A program made the translations under genes and the position numbers. Positions 14,089-25,734 of a stretch of DNA of 64,000 bases are shown piece after piece. The notes under the pieces were generated by a model. The model made no database searches and was not told where the DNA came from. It saw only the letters and a list, made by a program, of their open reading frames with translations. Origin of the DNA: Ceratopteris richardii (taxonomy: Eukaryota; Streptophyta; Polypodiopsida; Polypodiales; Pteridaceae); NCBI GenBank assembly GCA_020310875.1, contig CM035413.1, positions 185,599,855 to 185,663,854 on the forward strand, written 5' to 3'. Each line of letters starts with the position of its first letter. Within the stretch, counting starts at the first letter, position 1.

Positions 14089-15361
14089 TATTGGAGCAAG
14101 TCTATGACAAGCCTAAGTATTGGCTTGAGTCTCACAAAGTCTTAGAAGAATCTTTAAAAAGAAGACTATGTAAAGTTCACTTGTGAACTACCTCTTGTAA
14201 CTTTTGAAGAGTTTACTTAATGTAAAAGTAAGAGAATCTTAAGTGGTTGAGTCCACTTGATCAAGAATGGAAAGAGGAGCCACGAATTCGTGATTTGTGG
14301 TAGGTAGAGAATCAAATCAATCATTGATTGATTGGAGAGTGATTGAGGGAAGTTAGCCTCCCAAACTCAACTATAAATAGATGGCAGTTTTAGTCGTGGT
14401 TAGAGAGACCTATGTGAAGACCTCCAAGAGCTGAGCTTTATGCCATATCAAGGTGTGATTACAAGGCACACACATGTATCAGTAAGTCATTGTATTGTAC
14501 AAGCAATATAATTTCATTTCCATGATTATTTGAGTTCACCTTTCCATGTTCTTGTGAAGTGTACTACTCACTGCCATTACTCTCAGTTTTCTCAGTCAGC
14601 TTGCAGAGATGTTTTCTCTGAGCTTGGTGCATCATTTTCAATGATTTAACTTGGTAAAGTTAGCTCTATAAGTCTACTATATGCTCACAAATGTTCATGT
14701 CATTTGGATGTTGCAATCTTTAGTTATGTTCATTTGAAGTCAACAGGGTCTGTTCATCTTCACTTCTCTGTCAGGTACCCGACTTTTTCACTCATCTTGT
14801 CAGAGCCATTTCTCAGTGGTTACTTACGCAAATTCAGTGATTTAAAGCTTGTTGGATTCAGCTTACTTTCTAGTATAACCATACAAATTTTCATAATCAT
14901 TGGATTTTCTACATTTTGAGTTATGTTCATTTTTCTGGTCACTGGTCTATTTCTGTAGCAGCCCGTGAAAATCGGGATGATGTCATCACTTGTTAAAACT
15001 CATTCTCAATGTGTGGTTCATTATTTTTTATGAGATTACTCTTGAAAGTTAGCTCTTTAAGTTGCCTAGACTTCCCCAAGAGGAATTGAGCTAATTGCTG
15101 CTGTGCTCAGAGAATTATGTAAAACACTGGACAGGTGTATGAACCAAGAATAGCAAGTTTTCACCTCTGAGCTAACTCCAACTTATCTGTTTTGATCTAT
15201 CTTTTTGAGAGTGATCTTCCAAGGTACATAGGGTGTCTAATACATCCATTGGCAAGCTAAAAGGGCCCACCATATACTCCTGGAGTTCATTTGGCTGGTG
15301 TAGATCAAGGATTTTGCAACACCTCTTCATCTTCAAGCACATACCTATCTATCTCTTCACA
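14089..15361 (+). repeat. Family A LTR, copy c (1273 bp)
   Basis: It starts TATTGG after gagggggagc and ends CA before g + PBS. TATA box at 14372-14379; intact palindrome CACGAATTCGTG at 14281-14292. It is one base longer than the other copies. Confidence 0.9.
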
Positions 15362-15362
15362 G

Positions 15363-15374
15363 TGGTATCAGAGC
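15363..15374 (+). other. Primer binding site, family A copy 4
   Basis: TGGTATCAGAGC, the initiator-Met tRNA complement, one base after LTR copy c. Confidence 0.88.
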
Positions 15375-15387
15375 AAGGTTGGACAAC

Positions 15388-18300
15388 ATGGCAGATGGAT
15401 TTCCTTCATCAATTGACAAATTGGATAGAGGTAATTACTCAGCTTGGTCATTAAGAATGGAAGCTTATCTCCAAGGTAGAAGGTTATATGGTTATGTGGC
15501 TGGAGATGAAGTTATGCCAAGTTTCAGGAACAAAAGTCAACCAACACAAGAAGAGCAAGAAAGATTGAGCACATGGTGCTCCAAGGATGCACTTGCAAGG
15601 TCTTATCTCCTCAACTCTATCTCAGATTTTTTGTTGCCTCACATTAGAAGTTGTAAGACATCTCAAGAAGTGTGGGATGAACTTGAAGCTTTCTTTTCTT
15701 CAAGTACCAAAGCTAGGAAGCATCAACTATGGCTGGAGTTCACAACTCTCAAGAAGGGTCCCAAACAAAATGTGACTGATTTTGTCACAAAGCTCAAGGA
15801 CATAGCGGATCAGTTGGGAAGCATTGGAGAGGTAATAGATGAAGAGCAAATTGTAAGGCAGGTCATCAATGGCTTGAAGGCAGATGATAAGTGGGAAGCA
15901 TTCACCACAGCTATGGATTTGTACATGGACATGCATGTACCTGATTTCAACACACTCATTGGACAACTACTTACTCAAGAGGCAAAGCTTATCAAAAATG
16001 GAGAAAGCTCTAAAGGTAATCAATCTTCAGCTTTATACATGGATAAAAGCAAGTCTAAAGATAACAAAGGAAAGGCAAAGAAAGTGGATGATGAAGCAGG
16101 TACATATCAAGCTAACTATGCAGGTAGAGGAAGACATGGCAGAGGTAGAGGAAGAGGAGGTAGACAAGGCAGGGGGAGATCCCAAGACTCCAACTCATGT
16201 TCTATTTGTGGATTAACTAATCATACAACTGAAAATTGCTTTAGGAATTCCAGGAATCAAAGAGGCAGAGGATACAATAGAGGAATTTATGGCTACTCAA
16301 GAGGAAGGTTCAACAACTACCATGGCAACTACAACAACTACAATCATTCAAACTATCAAGGAGGCTACAAAGGAAGGAGAGACTACAATAACTACACAGA
16401 AGACTCAAACAAAGAGGATTCATTATTGATCATGAACATGGCTATGCCACAAGGTAAATCTGATGAGCATATTTTCTACATAGATTCAGGTTGTTCAAAT
16501 CATGTGGCAGGAAATGTGGCACTCCTATCAGATTTAGAAGATCCAAGGAATAAGCATGAGGTACAAACAGGAGATGATACAAAACATCCTGTGGAGAAAA
16601 TAGGCAATGTCAAAGCACCTGATGGAAACATCAACCTACTCAGTAAGGTACTCTATGTCCCTACCATTACAAAGAATTTGATAAGTGTTGGGCAGATAGT
16701 AGAGAAAGGGTTGCAAGTCAGGTTCACAAAAGCAGGAGCATTTGTTGAAGATCCAAGTCAAGGATTCAGAAGAATTGCAAAAGGTGAAAAGACAGGTAGA
16801 TTGTTCACATTTGAATTACAGGACACTAGAAACATTGCTCTCTTTAATTATGGTAGTCAGACACTCACAGAATTGGAAGTATGGCACAAAAGGTTAGCAC
16901 ATATTGGTGAAAGGTCATTAAAGCAAATCTACAGGGACCAAAGTGTACTTGGACTTCCTAATTTGTCAAAACAACATATGATTTATAAGTGTAGTGCATG
17001 TCAATTTGGAAAGTCTCACAGGTTACCATTCATGAAGAAAGGTTATATGCATGGAGATCTCTTGGAGTTGGTTCATACAGATGTATGGGGACCTAGCAAG
17101 GAAGCTTCAATATCTGGATCAAGGTATTATGTTTCCTTTATTGATGATTGCAGCAGATGGACTATCCTATTCTTTATGAAACACAAAGATGAAGTTTTTT
17201 CATGTTTCAAAAGATATTTGGCTCTTGTGGAGAATCAAACAGGTAAATCACTAAAAAGGCTAAGGTCATATGGAGGGGGAGAATACTTCTCCCATGATTT
17301 TGATTCTTTTCTTCAAGAAAGAGGAATCAAAAGAGAGGTAATGTTCCTTCACAGGTTAGAGGCAAGATGGATCCAAAGGCAGAAAGGTGTGTATTTATTG
17401 GATATGACAACAATCAAAAGGGCTACAGGTTATACAACCCTACCAACAAAGGATTCTTGGTAAGCAGAGATGTAGTTTTTGATGAGAACAATTCATGGTA
17501 TGAAGATTCATGCAGAAAGGTCAATTTACCATATAATCTTGAAGAAGATTTTCCAAAGCTTGGTAGAGAACAACCGAAGATTGAAGAACAAGACACCTCA
17601 GAGGATGATGAAGAATCTCAGATGGAAAAGATCAAAGCATGGAAGTGTAAAGGTAAAGCAAAATTGCAAGAACTTGGACATGAGGTAGAATCATCACATC
17701 ATGGCCTAAGAAGATCTATGAGGGAAAAGAAAAAACCAGAAAGGTATGGGTTTGACACCTCATTAGTAACTAAACATTCTATCTACATAGCACAAGACAT
17801 AAACCAAGAGGAGCCATCATCATTTGAAGAGGCCAAAGCAAAAACAGAATGGAAGCATGCAATGAAGGAAGAGATTGAAGCACTTGAGGAAAACAACACT
17901 TGGGATTTGGTGCCCAAGACTTCATCCATGAAGGTAATAGGCTCAAGATGGGTCTATAAACTCAAGAAGAACTCTGATGGTTCCATTAACAGGTATAAGG
18001 CAAGGCTTGTAGCAAAAGGCTTTGCACAAACTCAGGGAATTGATTATGAGGAGACTTTCTCTCCTGTGGCAAAGATGCCTACTATTAGGGTTTTGCTTAG
18101 TATTGCCTCTTCCAAGAATTGGAAGATACTTCAACTAGATGTAAAGAATGCATTCTTGAATGGTTGGATAACAGAAGAGGTATATATGGCACAACCACCT
18201 GGTTTTGAGAATCAAGTTTATCCTGATTATGTGTGTAAACTTAACAAAGCATTGTATGGTCTCAAGCAAGCTCCAAGAGCTTGGAATTTTAGGCTTGTTT

Positions 18301-19343
18301 CATTCTTGCAGGACAAAGGCTTTCAACCAAGCAAGGCAGATCCTTCACTCTTTATTAAAAAGAGTAATTCCGAGGTCATCTACCTATGTGTATATGTAGA
18401 TGATATTATATTGACAGGAAATGATGCAGATGGTATGAAGAAGATCAAAGATCATATGAGAGAAGAGTTCAAGATAAGTGATTTGGGTTCACTTACCTAC
18501 TTCCTAGGTTTGGAAGTTGTCTACAAAGATCATGGTTTGTTTCTCACTCAAAGGAAGTACATTAAGGACATGTTGGCAAAATTCAAGATGCAAGATTGTA
18601 AGATTACAGGTACTCCAATGGAGGTCAATCACAAATTGAGCTCACATGAAGGTGAACTCATAGAGGACATCACATCATATCAAATTCTAGTGGGTAGTCT
18701 CAACTATGCCACATTGACAAGAGTAGATATATGTTACAGTGTGAGTGTGCTAAGCCAATTTATGCACACACCAAGGAAACCACATATGGATGCTGCCAAA
18801 AGGATTCTCAAGTATCTCAAAGGAACCATAAATGAAGGACTTTATTATCCTTATGTATCTGATTTAGGTTTGAAGCTATTTTCTGATGCAGATTGCGCTG
18901 GCTCCAAGGAAGATAGAAGGAGCACTTCAGGTTATCTTACCTTTGCAGGTTCAAAGCTTATTTCATGGTCATCCAAGAAGCAACCCACAGTTGCTCTCTC
19001 TTCTACTGAAGCTGAATATAGAGGTCTTGCCATAGCTACACAAGAAGCTATGTGGATGAAGACATTATTCAAAGATCTTGGATTGGAGTTTGGAACTCCA
19101 ACTATTTTTGGTGACAATATGAGTTCTATTCACTTGGCTGCTAATCCTATTTTTCATGCAAGGACTAAACATGTTGAAGTTCATTATCACTATGTACGAG
19201 AGAAGGTTCTAAGCAAAGAGATTCAAATATCATATGTGTCCACTCATCAACAATGTGCAGATATTCTAACCAAAGCATTGGATGGTACAAAGCTTTGCAA
19301 ATTCAAGGCTATGATTGGTTTGCAGGTAATCTTGGAAGATTGA
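15388..19343 (+). pseudogene. Family A copy 4 gag-pol: 253-bp integrase deletion
   Basis: Starts with the normal ATG (MADGFPSS). Gag, zinc knuckle and protease (DSGCSNH) are intact. In integrase the second catalytic Asp is changed to Tyr (RSYGGGEY, a GAT-to-TAT change near 17269). Just downstream a 253-bp deletion at 17340/17341 removes the region with the catalytic Glu and shifts the frame; the first frame ends at 17463. The second frame is open from 17367 to a normal stop at 19343 and holds the integrase C-terminus, RT (YVDD) and complete RNase H. The RNase H has SDADCAG, shared with copy 3. Integrase is thus doubly inactive. Confidence 0.92.
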
Positions 19344-19375
19344 AGACCTCAAGCATACTTGGCTTGAGGGGGAGC

Positions 19376-19829
19376 TATTGGAGCAAGTCTATGACAAGCC
19401 TAAGTATTGGCTTGAGTCTCACAAAGTCTTAGAAGAATCTTTAAAAAGAAGACTATGTAAAGTTCACTTGTGAACTACCTCTTGTAACTTTTGAAGAGTT
19501 TACTTAATGTAAAAGTAAGAGAATCTTAAGTGGTTGAGTCCACTTGATCAAGAATGGAAAGAGGAGCCACGAATTCGTGATTTGTGGTAGGTAGAGAATC
19601 AAATCAATCATTGATTGATTGGAGAGTGATTGAGGGAAGTTAGCCTCCCAAACTCAACTATAAATAGATGGCAGTTTTAGTCGTGGTTAGAGAGACCTAT
19701 GTGAAGACCTCCAAGAGCTGAGCTTTATGCCATATCAAGGTGTGATTACAAGGCACACACATGTATCAGTAAGTCATTGTATTGTACAAGCAATATACTT
19801 TCATTTTCATGATTATTTGAGTTCACCTT
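19376..19829 (+). repeat. Family A LTR, copy d, 5' part
   Basis: First 454 bp of the last LTR of the array, with TATA box at 19659-19666 and palindrome at 19568-19579. It is interrupted at acctt (19825-19829) by element B and resumes at 24912. Without B and one copy of the duplication the LTR is 1272 bp, the same as copies a and b. Confidence 0.92.
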
Positions 19830-20059
19830 TGTTGATATATTTAGGTAGTGATGTGTGTGAACACTCTAGGACCGCCGGGGCACTTTTTTCCCTCTTTAGG
19901 AGGTTTTTTTCTCCCGGCTTGTATATACGCCTATTGCCCTAATGGGCTACTTATCTTTGTACATTCTCTAGTAATACATTCAATCGTGTGTGTTGTGCTC
20001 CAAGCTTCTTCCTCTTCCTTGTGCTGTTCGCGTGCTTCCGCAGACGTCTAACTCCAACA
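19830..20059 (+). repeat. Element B 5' LTR (230 bp)
   Basis: Starts TGTTGATATATTTAGG, ends CTCCAACA, followed by att + PBS. Short for a copia LTR. Confidence 0.93.
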
Positions 20060-20061
20060 AT

Positions 20062-20073
20062 TGGTATCAGAGC
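20062..20073 (+). other. Element B primer binding site
   Basis: TGGTATCAGAGC, initiator-Met tRNA complement, two bases after the 5' LTR. Confidence 0.9.
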
Positions 20074-20337
20074 AGGTCGTTGATTCTTCTAGGGCGCCAT
20101 CGACACTCCTCCGTTTGCAGTCTCAGATTCGCACAAAATTTTGGCCTCCGAACGCACTATCGCAGTGCTTGTGCAGGCTATTTCGTCCTTTTGTGCCAAA
20201 GGTATATACCAGTTTGTGTTCGCCAGTTTAAGCGTCTTGAAGTCTGCTACAGGTCTAGTAGAACTCGTCTCGGCAGTTCTGTTCAACTTTTTGAGATACA
20301 GTCAATTTTCTGCATCAAGGTATTTTAGTCACCGGCC

Positions 20338-23300
20338 ATGGCTGAAAGCAGTGATGTATTCCGTATGTTGGCTGTTGAGGATAAGTTGGATGGTACCAAC
20401 TACCCATTATGGGCTTATATGATGCGACATGTACTGGTTGCAAAAGGATTGTGGAACATTGTGCAGGGTGTTGAAAGACGTCCTGTTACACCTATAACGA
20501 CAGGTACTGCAAATACAGGTGTTGAAGCTGATGAAGATGGTATCGAGGATGATATTCCGCAGATTCCTGTTCGTGCTGCTGTTTCTGTTGCACCTACTGC
20601 AGAGCAGACTCGTTGGGATGGCAGAGATGCCCAGGCACATGCATTGATAGCTTTGTCTGTCAAACGTGCCATTATTCCTCACATTCGCTCTTGCAGAACA
20701 GCAAAGGATGCTTGGGATACACTTACCACTTTGTACCAGGCTAGGAATGAGGCTCGTGTTGCTTACCTCCGAAAACAGTTGGAGAGTGAGCACATGAATG
20801 AAGGTGATTCGATGGACAGTTTTCTTACAAAGATCAAAGACCTGAAGGAACAATTGATTTCTGCTGATGAGGTTATACCAGATAGCTCACTTGTGCAGAC
20901 CATTCTGAATGGCCTTCCTGATTCATATCAGAGTTTTGCCTCTACTCTTCGATTGATGATGAAAGGCAATCCGAATGCCTTGTCATTTGAGGAACTAGTC
21001 TCTGTTCTGTTGCAGGAAGATCAGTCCAGGCAGAACAGGTCCATTATGCGTGTTGCAGATCAAGCTTTCCTGGCTAGTCAGAAGGGCAAAGGAAAATGGA
21101 GCTCTTCTACTAGTAAGCAGAAATCTGCAAATGCTGCATAATCGAAGAACCAGGATAAAGATGAGAAGAAATCAGAAAAGCAGAAATTGTTCTGCAAGTA
21201 CTGTAAAGGAAATGATCATATTATAAAGAACTGTCCAAAACTGGCTGCTAAAGAGGCAAAGAAGAAAGAGGCTGGAATGGTTGTTGCAGAGGCCTCTACA
21301 CCAAAAACAGAGTCTGCAAATCTTGTGCAGGAAGAAGAATGGGCGTTTACTACTGTTTGCAGTTTTGACCCATCTTCTCATGATCAGTGCATGTCTGCAG
21401 TAGACTCAGATGTTTAGTACTTTGACAGTGGGGCAACCAAACATATTACCTCGCAGCGCAGTTTCTTCTCTTCACTCGAGCCTGCCCCTACAGGGAATAC
21501 TATCACATGCGCCAATAACTCCTCTTATCCTGTTATGGGAGTTGGTAAGATCATTCTGACTACTGCTGATGGTAGTTCTTTCACTTTGTCAGATGCTTTA
21601 TTTGTGCCACGGATCAAAAAGAACCTGTTATCAGTTTCTGCATTAGCCAAGATTGGCTTGGTTGTGAAATTCGTTGATGACAGGTGTACAGTCCATGATC
21701 TCTCAAATGGCGATGTGATTATTGCTTCTGGCATTTTATGTCGTGGGCTGTATAAGCTCATAGACTATGAAAAATCTGTGAATGATTCGGCATGTGCAAT
21801 TCATGATTCTCAGGCTATGTCAGATGCAAAGCTTTGGCATGCACGCTTTGGTCATTTGAATTTTGCTAGTTTGTTACGCCTGCAGAAATCTGAAATGGTG
21901 TCCTCTTTGCCCAAACTTGAGGCACCTGGAAAACATGTTTGTGAAGGCTGTATTTTGGGCAAAATGCAGCGTTCTTCCTTTCCAAAAGATGGTTCAGTTC
22001 GGGCTATGCAGAAATTGCAGCTTGTACATAGTGATGTCTGTGGTCCTATGCAGACACCCTCTTTTGGAAATTACCTTTACTTCGTGACTTTCATTGATGA
22101 TTTTTCCAGGCGTGCATGGGTATATCCACTCAAAGCAAAGTCCAAAGTGTTCATGTGCTTTAAACAGTTTTTGGTTTTGGCTGAAAATCTGTCAGCATGT
22201 AAAATGGGCACCCTCCGTTCTGATCGAGGGGGGGAATATATGTCTTCAGATTTTAATGCATTTCTGGCTGAACGTGGGATAAAACACCAGTGTACAGTGC
22301 CGTATACACCTCAACAGAATGGAGTTGTTGAACGAAAGAACAGGTCACTCATGGAGATGGCGAGGTGCATGGTCAAAAGTCAGGCTTTACCACATAGTTT
22401 CTGGCTTGAGGCTGTCATGTGTGCAGCATATGTACTGAACAGGTGTCCCACGAAAGCGTTGCAGTCTATCACTCCATATGAGGCTTGGCATGACCGCAAG
22501 CCATCTGTTGCTCATCTGCGTGTTTTTGGTTGTTTGGCATATGCATTAGTGCCTGAACAACATCGCAAAAAATTGGATGATAAGGCAGTAAAATGTATTT
22601 TTGTTGGGTACAGTTCTGAAAGTAAAGGCTATCGTCTGTATCATCCACAGACTAAACGCATTCTGGTTAGCCGTGATGTTGTCTTTGTGGAAGATGCTAT
22701 TCAGCCATTGCTTTCATGTACTAAGGAGACATCTGTTAGCTCCAAAGACATGTATGATACTTTGATGCCTCTTTTTACAGGTGGACAGGCTAGCGCTGGT
22801 CCTAATGAGGCAACTTCTCAGCCTTTGCAGGTTTCATATGATGATGCAGATCATGCCATTTCTGATGCAGATTTACATGATGCACTTGTTGATGAGAGAG
22901 CTGATATTGAACAGGCAAAAACTATGCCAAAATGGCTGGTGCAGACTTTGCGTGACAGCAAATTAGATGCACCTTTGTCATATCGTACTCGTTCAGGCTC
23001 TCATAGTACCTCCTTTGCATCAGATTGCTATGCTATGGCTGCATCTAGTCTCTGTGATGAGAATGAGCCTGTTTCTTTTGATGAAGCACAAAATTCAGAA
23101 AATTGGATGGCTGCTATGCAATCTGAATATGATGCTATAATGAAGAATGGTACATGGTCTTTATGTGACTTGCCTCCTGGCAAGAAGGCCATTGGCACTA
23201 AGTGGGTATACAAGCTGAAGCGTAAACCTGATGGTACAGTTGACAGGTATAAGGCTAGGCTTGTTGCAAAGGGTTATGCGCAGGAAAGAGGCATTGATTT

Positions 23301-24603
23301 TGATGAGACCTTTGCACCTACATGCTGTATGACTACTGTTCGGAGCATTTGTGCACTTGCAGCCCATCATGGTTGGAATGTACATCAGTTGGACATTAAA
23401 ACAGCATTTCTGAATGGTGACTTGCATGAAGAAGTGTATGTTTTTCAGCCCCGTGGCTTTGTGCAGAAAGGGCATGAAAACCAGGTGTGCAGGTTAAAGA
23501 AGGCGTTATATGGTTTAAAGCAAGCACCACGTGCTTGGTATGAGAAAATACATGCCTATCTGATTGCACATGGTTTTGAGAACAGTCCAACTGAAAGCAC
23601 CTTATATGTTAAGCGTGCTAATGATGTGCTTTTGATCATTGTTGTCTATGTAGACGACATGCTGCTCACTGGTCCTCTTGAGAAGCATATTGCTGATTTC
23701 AAGGCTGATTTGCATGCCTCATTTGAGATGTCTGATTTGGGGCATTTGCATCACTATTTGGGCATTCATTTTATGCAAGTTGATGGTGGAATGGCTTTGT
23801 GTCAAACGAAATATATTGACACATTATTGCAGCGTTTTGGCCTTGAAGACTGTAAGCCTATTGCCACTCCTATGGAGACAGGTTTATGATTGAGTCTTCA
23901 CGATGCTGGAGATGCATTTGATGATGTTCTCTATCAGCAGGCTGTTGGATGCTTGATTTACTTATGCATTACTCGGCCAGATATTCAGTTTGCTGTCTCA
24001 CAGATGAGCAGGTTTATGCATTGCCCAGGAGTCACGCATTGGAAAGCGGTTAAGCGCATCTTTCGCTACTTGAGTGGTACTCGGCTACTTGGGTTGTTTT
24101 ATCCCAAGGGGGGATCACTACCACCAGATTTTCATGCTTTTTCTGACTCAGATTGGGCTGGTTGCTATGACACTCGTGTGTCCACCAGTGGTTTTTGCTT
24201 CATGCTTGGTAGCTCATGTATATCTTGGTTGAGCAAGAAGCAGCCTACTGTGGCCACTTCCAGTTGTGAGGCTGAGTATAGGGCAGCTTTCACAGCGACT
24301 CTTGAGTGTGTGTGGCTCAGACGCCTTATGGCTAATTCGGGTGTTGGCCAGTCTTCTGCCACCACCATCTTCACTGACAGTCAGAGCGCATTGGCAGTTG
24401 CGAGGAACCCTGTGTTCCATGCTCGCACTAAGCACATTGAGGTGCATTATCACTATGTCAGGGAGAGGTTCTCTACTGGGGAGATCAGCTTGGCATATGT
24501 GCCCACGCAAGAGAACATTGCAGACCTTTTCACGAAGGCTATGCCTAGGGAGAAGTTTGAAGCTTTCCGCAAAGCTTTGGGCTTACTTCCTTTTGTGGAG
24601 TGA
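20338..24603 (+). pseudogene. Element B gag-pol, one frame with three in-frame stops
   Basis: From the ATG at 20338 a single reading frame of about 1420 codons runs to TGA at 24601-24603 without any frameshift. It has copia Gag (LDGTNYPLW start), a zinc knuckle CKYCKGNDHIIKNC, protease (FDSGATKH), integrase (HSDVCGP, RSDRGGEY, NGVVERKN), RT (YVDD near 23650) and RNase H (SDSDWAG, TSSCEAEY). It is cut by TAA at 21139-21141 (between Gag core and zinc knuckle), TAG at 21415-21417 (directly before the protease motif) and TGA at 23887-23889 (between RT and RNase H). Each stop is one transition from a sense codon; the TAG sits where copia proteases often have Trp. Inactivation by point mutation, rather than decay by indels, fits its young LTRs. 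Confidence 0.93.
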
Positions 24604-24667
24604 TTTCCACATAGCTCGGCACTTCCTTATACATGAGTGCCAGCTCCTTGTTCACCGCATCACTCCC

Positions 24668-24677
24668 AGGGGGGATT
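24668..24677 (+). other. Element B polypurine tract
   Basis: aggggggatt, directly before the 3' LTR start at 24678. Confidence 0.75.
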
Positions 24678-24906
24678 TGTTGATATATTTAGGTAGTGAT
24701 GTGTGTGAACACTCTAGGACCGCCGGGGCACTTTTTTCCCTCTTTAGGAGGTTTTTTTCCCCGGCTTGTATATACGCCTATTGCCCTAATGGGCTACTTA
24801 TCTTTGTACATTCTCTAGTAATACATTCAGTCGTGTGTGTTGTGCTCCAAGCTTCTTCCTCTTCCTTGTGCTGTTCGCGTGCTTCCGCAGACGTCTAACT
24901 CCAACA
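24678..24906 (+). repeat. Element B 3' LTR (229 bp)
   Basis: Matches the 5' LTR except for one missing T in the ctcccgg stretch and one A/G difference near the 3' part. Confidence 0.93.
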
Positions 24907-25729
24907 ACCTTTCCATGTTCTTGTGAAGTGTACTACTCACTGTCATTACTCTCAGTTTTCTCAGTCAGCTTGCAGAGATGTTTTCTCTGAGCTTGGTGCA
25001 TCATTTTCAATGATTTAACTTGGTAAAGTTAGCTCTATAAGTCTACTATATGCTCACAAATTTTCATGTCATTTGGATGTTGCAATCTTCAGTTATGCTC
25101 ATTTGAAGTCAACAGGGTCTGTTCATCTTCACTTCTCTGTCAGGTACCCGACTTTTTCACTCATCTTGTCAGAGCCATTTCTCAGTGGTTACTTATGAAA
25201 ATTCAGTGATTTAAAGCTTGTTGGATTTAGCTTACCTTATAGTATAACCATACAAATTTTCATAATCATTGGATTTCTACATTTTGAGTTATGTTGATTT
25301 TTCTGGTCACTGGTCTATTTCTGTAGCAGCCCGTGAAAATCGGGATGATGTCATCACTTGTTAAAACTCATTCTCAGTGTGTGGTTCATTATTTTTTATG
25401 AGATTACTCTTGAAAGTTAGCTCTTTAAGTTTCCTAGACTTCCCCAAGAGGAATTGAGCTAATTGCTGCTGTGCTCAGAGAATTATGTAAAACACTGGAC
25501 AGGTGTATGAACCAAGAATAGCAAGTTTTCACCTCTGAGCTAACTCCAACTTATCTGTTTTGATCTATCTTTTTAAGAGTGATCTTCCAAGGTACATAGG
25601 GTGTCTAATACATCCATTGGCAAGCTAAAAGGGCCCACCATATACTCCTGGAGTTCATTTGGCTGGTGTAGATCAAGGATTTTGCAACACCTCTTCATCT
25701 TCAAGCACATACCTATCTATCTCTTCACA
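24907..25729 (+). repeat. Family A LTR, copy d, 3' part
   Basis: Resumes the interrupted LTR after element B; the first five bases are the second copy of the acctt duplication. It ends ctcttcaca at 25729, exactly where the other LTRs meet the PBS. Here, instead of a PBS, unrelated sequence starts, so this is the right end of the array. Confidence 0.92.
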
Positions 25730-25734
25730 GTTCA

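Larger units (their letters stand above)
19830..24906 (+). mobile_element. Ty1/copia element B, nested in family A LTR copy d
   Basis: A complete 5077-bp element with 230- and 229-bp LTRs (TGTTGATA...CCAACA). It is flanked by a perfect 5-bp target-site duplication, acctt, at 19825-19829 and 24907-24911. The intact family A LTRs have a single acctt at this point. By eye the two LTRs differ by one substitution and one 1-base indel, so the insertion is young. Its protein and LTR sequences differ strongly from families A, C and D, and it has more C+G. The gag-pol frame carries stops, so the copy is probably not autonomous. Confidence 0.95.
1..25729 (+). mobile_element. Tandem array of Ty1/copia family A (four internal regions, four shared LTRs)
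   Basis: Four near-identical gag-pol internal regions alternate with single LTRs. LTR starts lie at 3118, 8658, 14089 and 19376, so the periods are 5540, 5431 and 5287 bp. The shorter periods are explained by deletions of 106 + 2 bp in the third internal region and 253 bp in the fourth. There is no flanking DNA or target-site duplication between units, so these are not four independent insertions. The array continues past the left window edge. On the right it ends at 25729, followed by gttca (a possible target-site duplication whose partner would be outside the window) and then an unrelated minus-strand gypsy gag. The likely origin is unequal recombination between LTRs, or integration of a multimeric or rolling-circle product; this is inference. 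Confidence 0.9.

Noticed and set aside
20338..24603. Reading the three stops of element B as programmed readthrough
   Set aside because: The stops are three different codons at unrelated places, including immediately before the protease motif. Copia elements of this type normally use one open frame. Point mutation is simpler.
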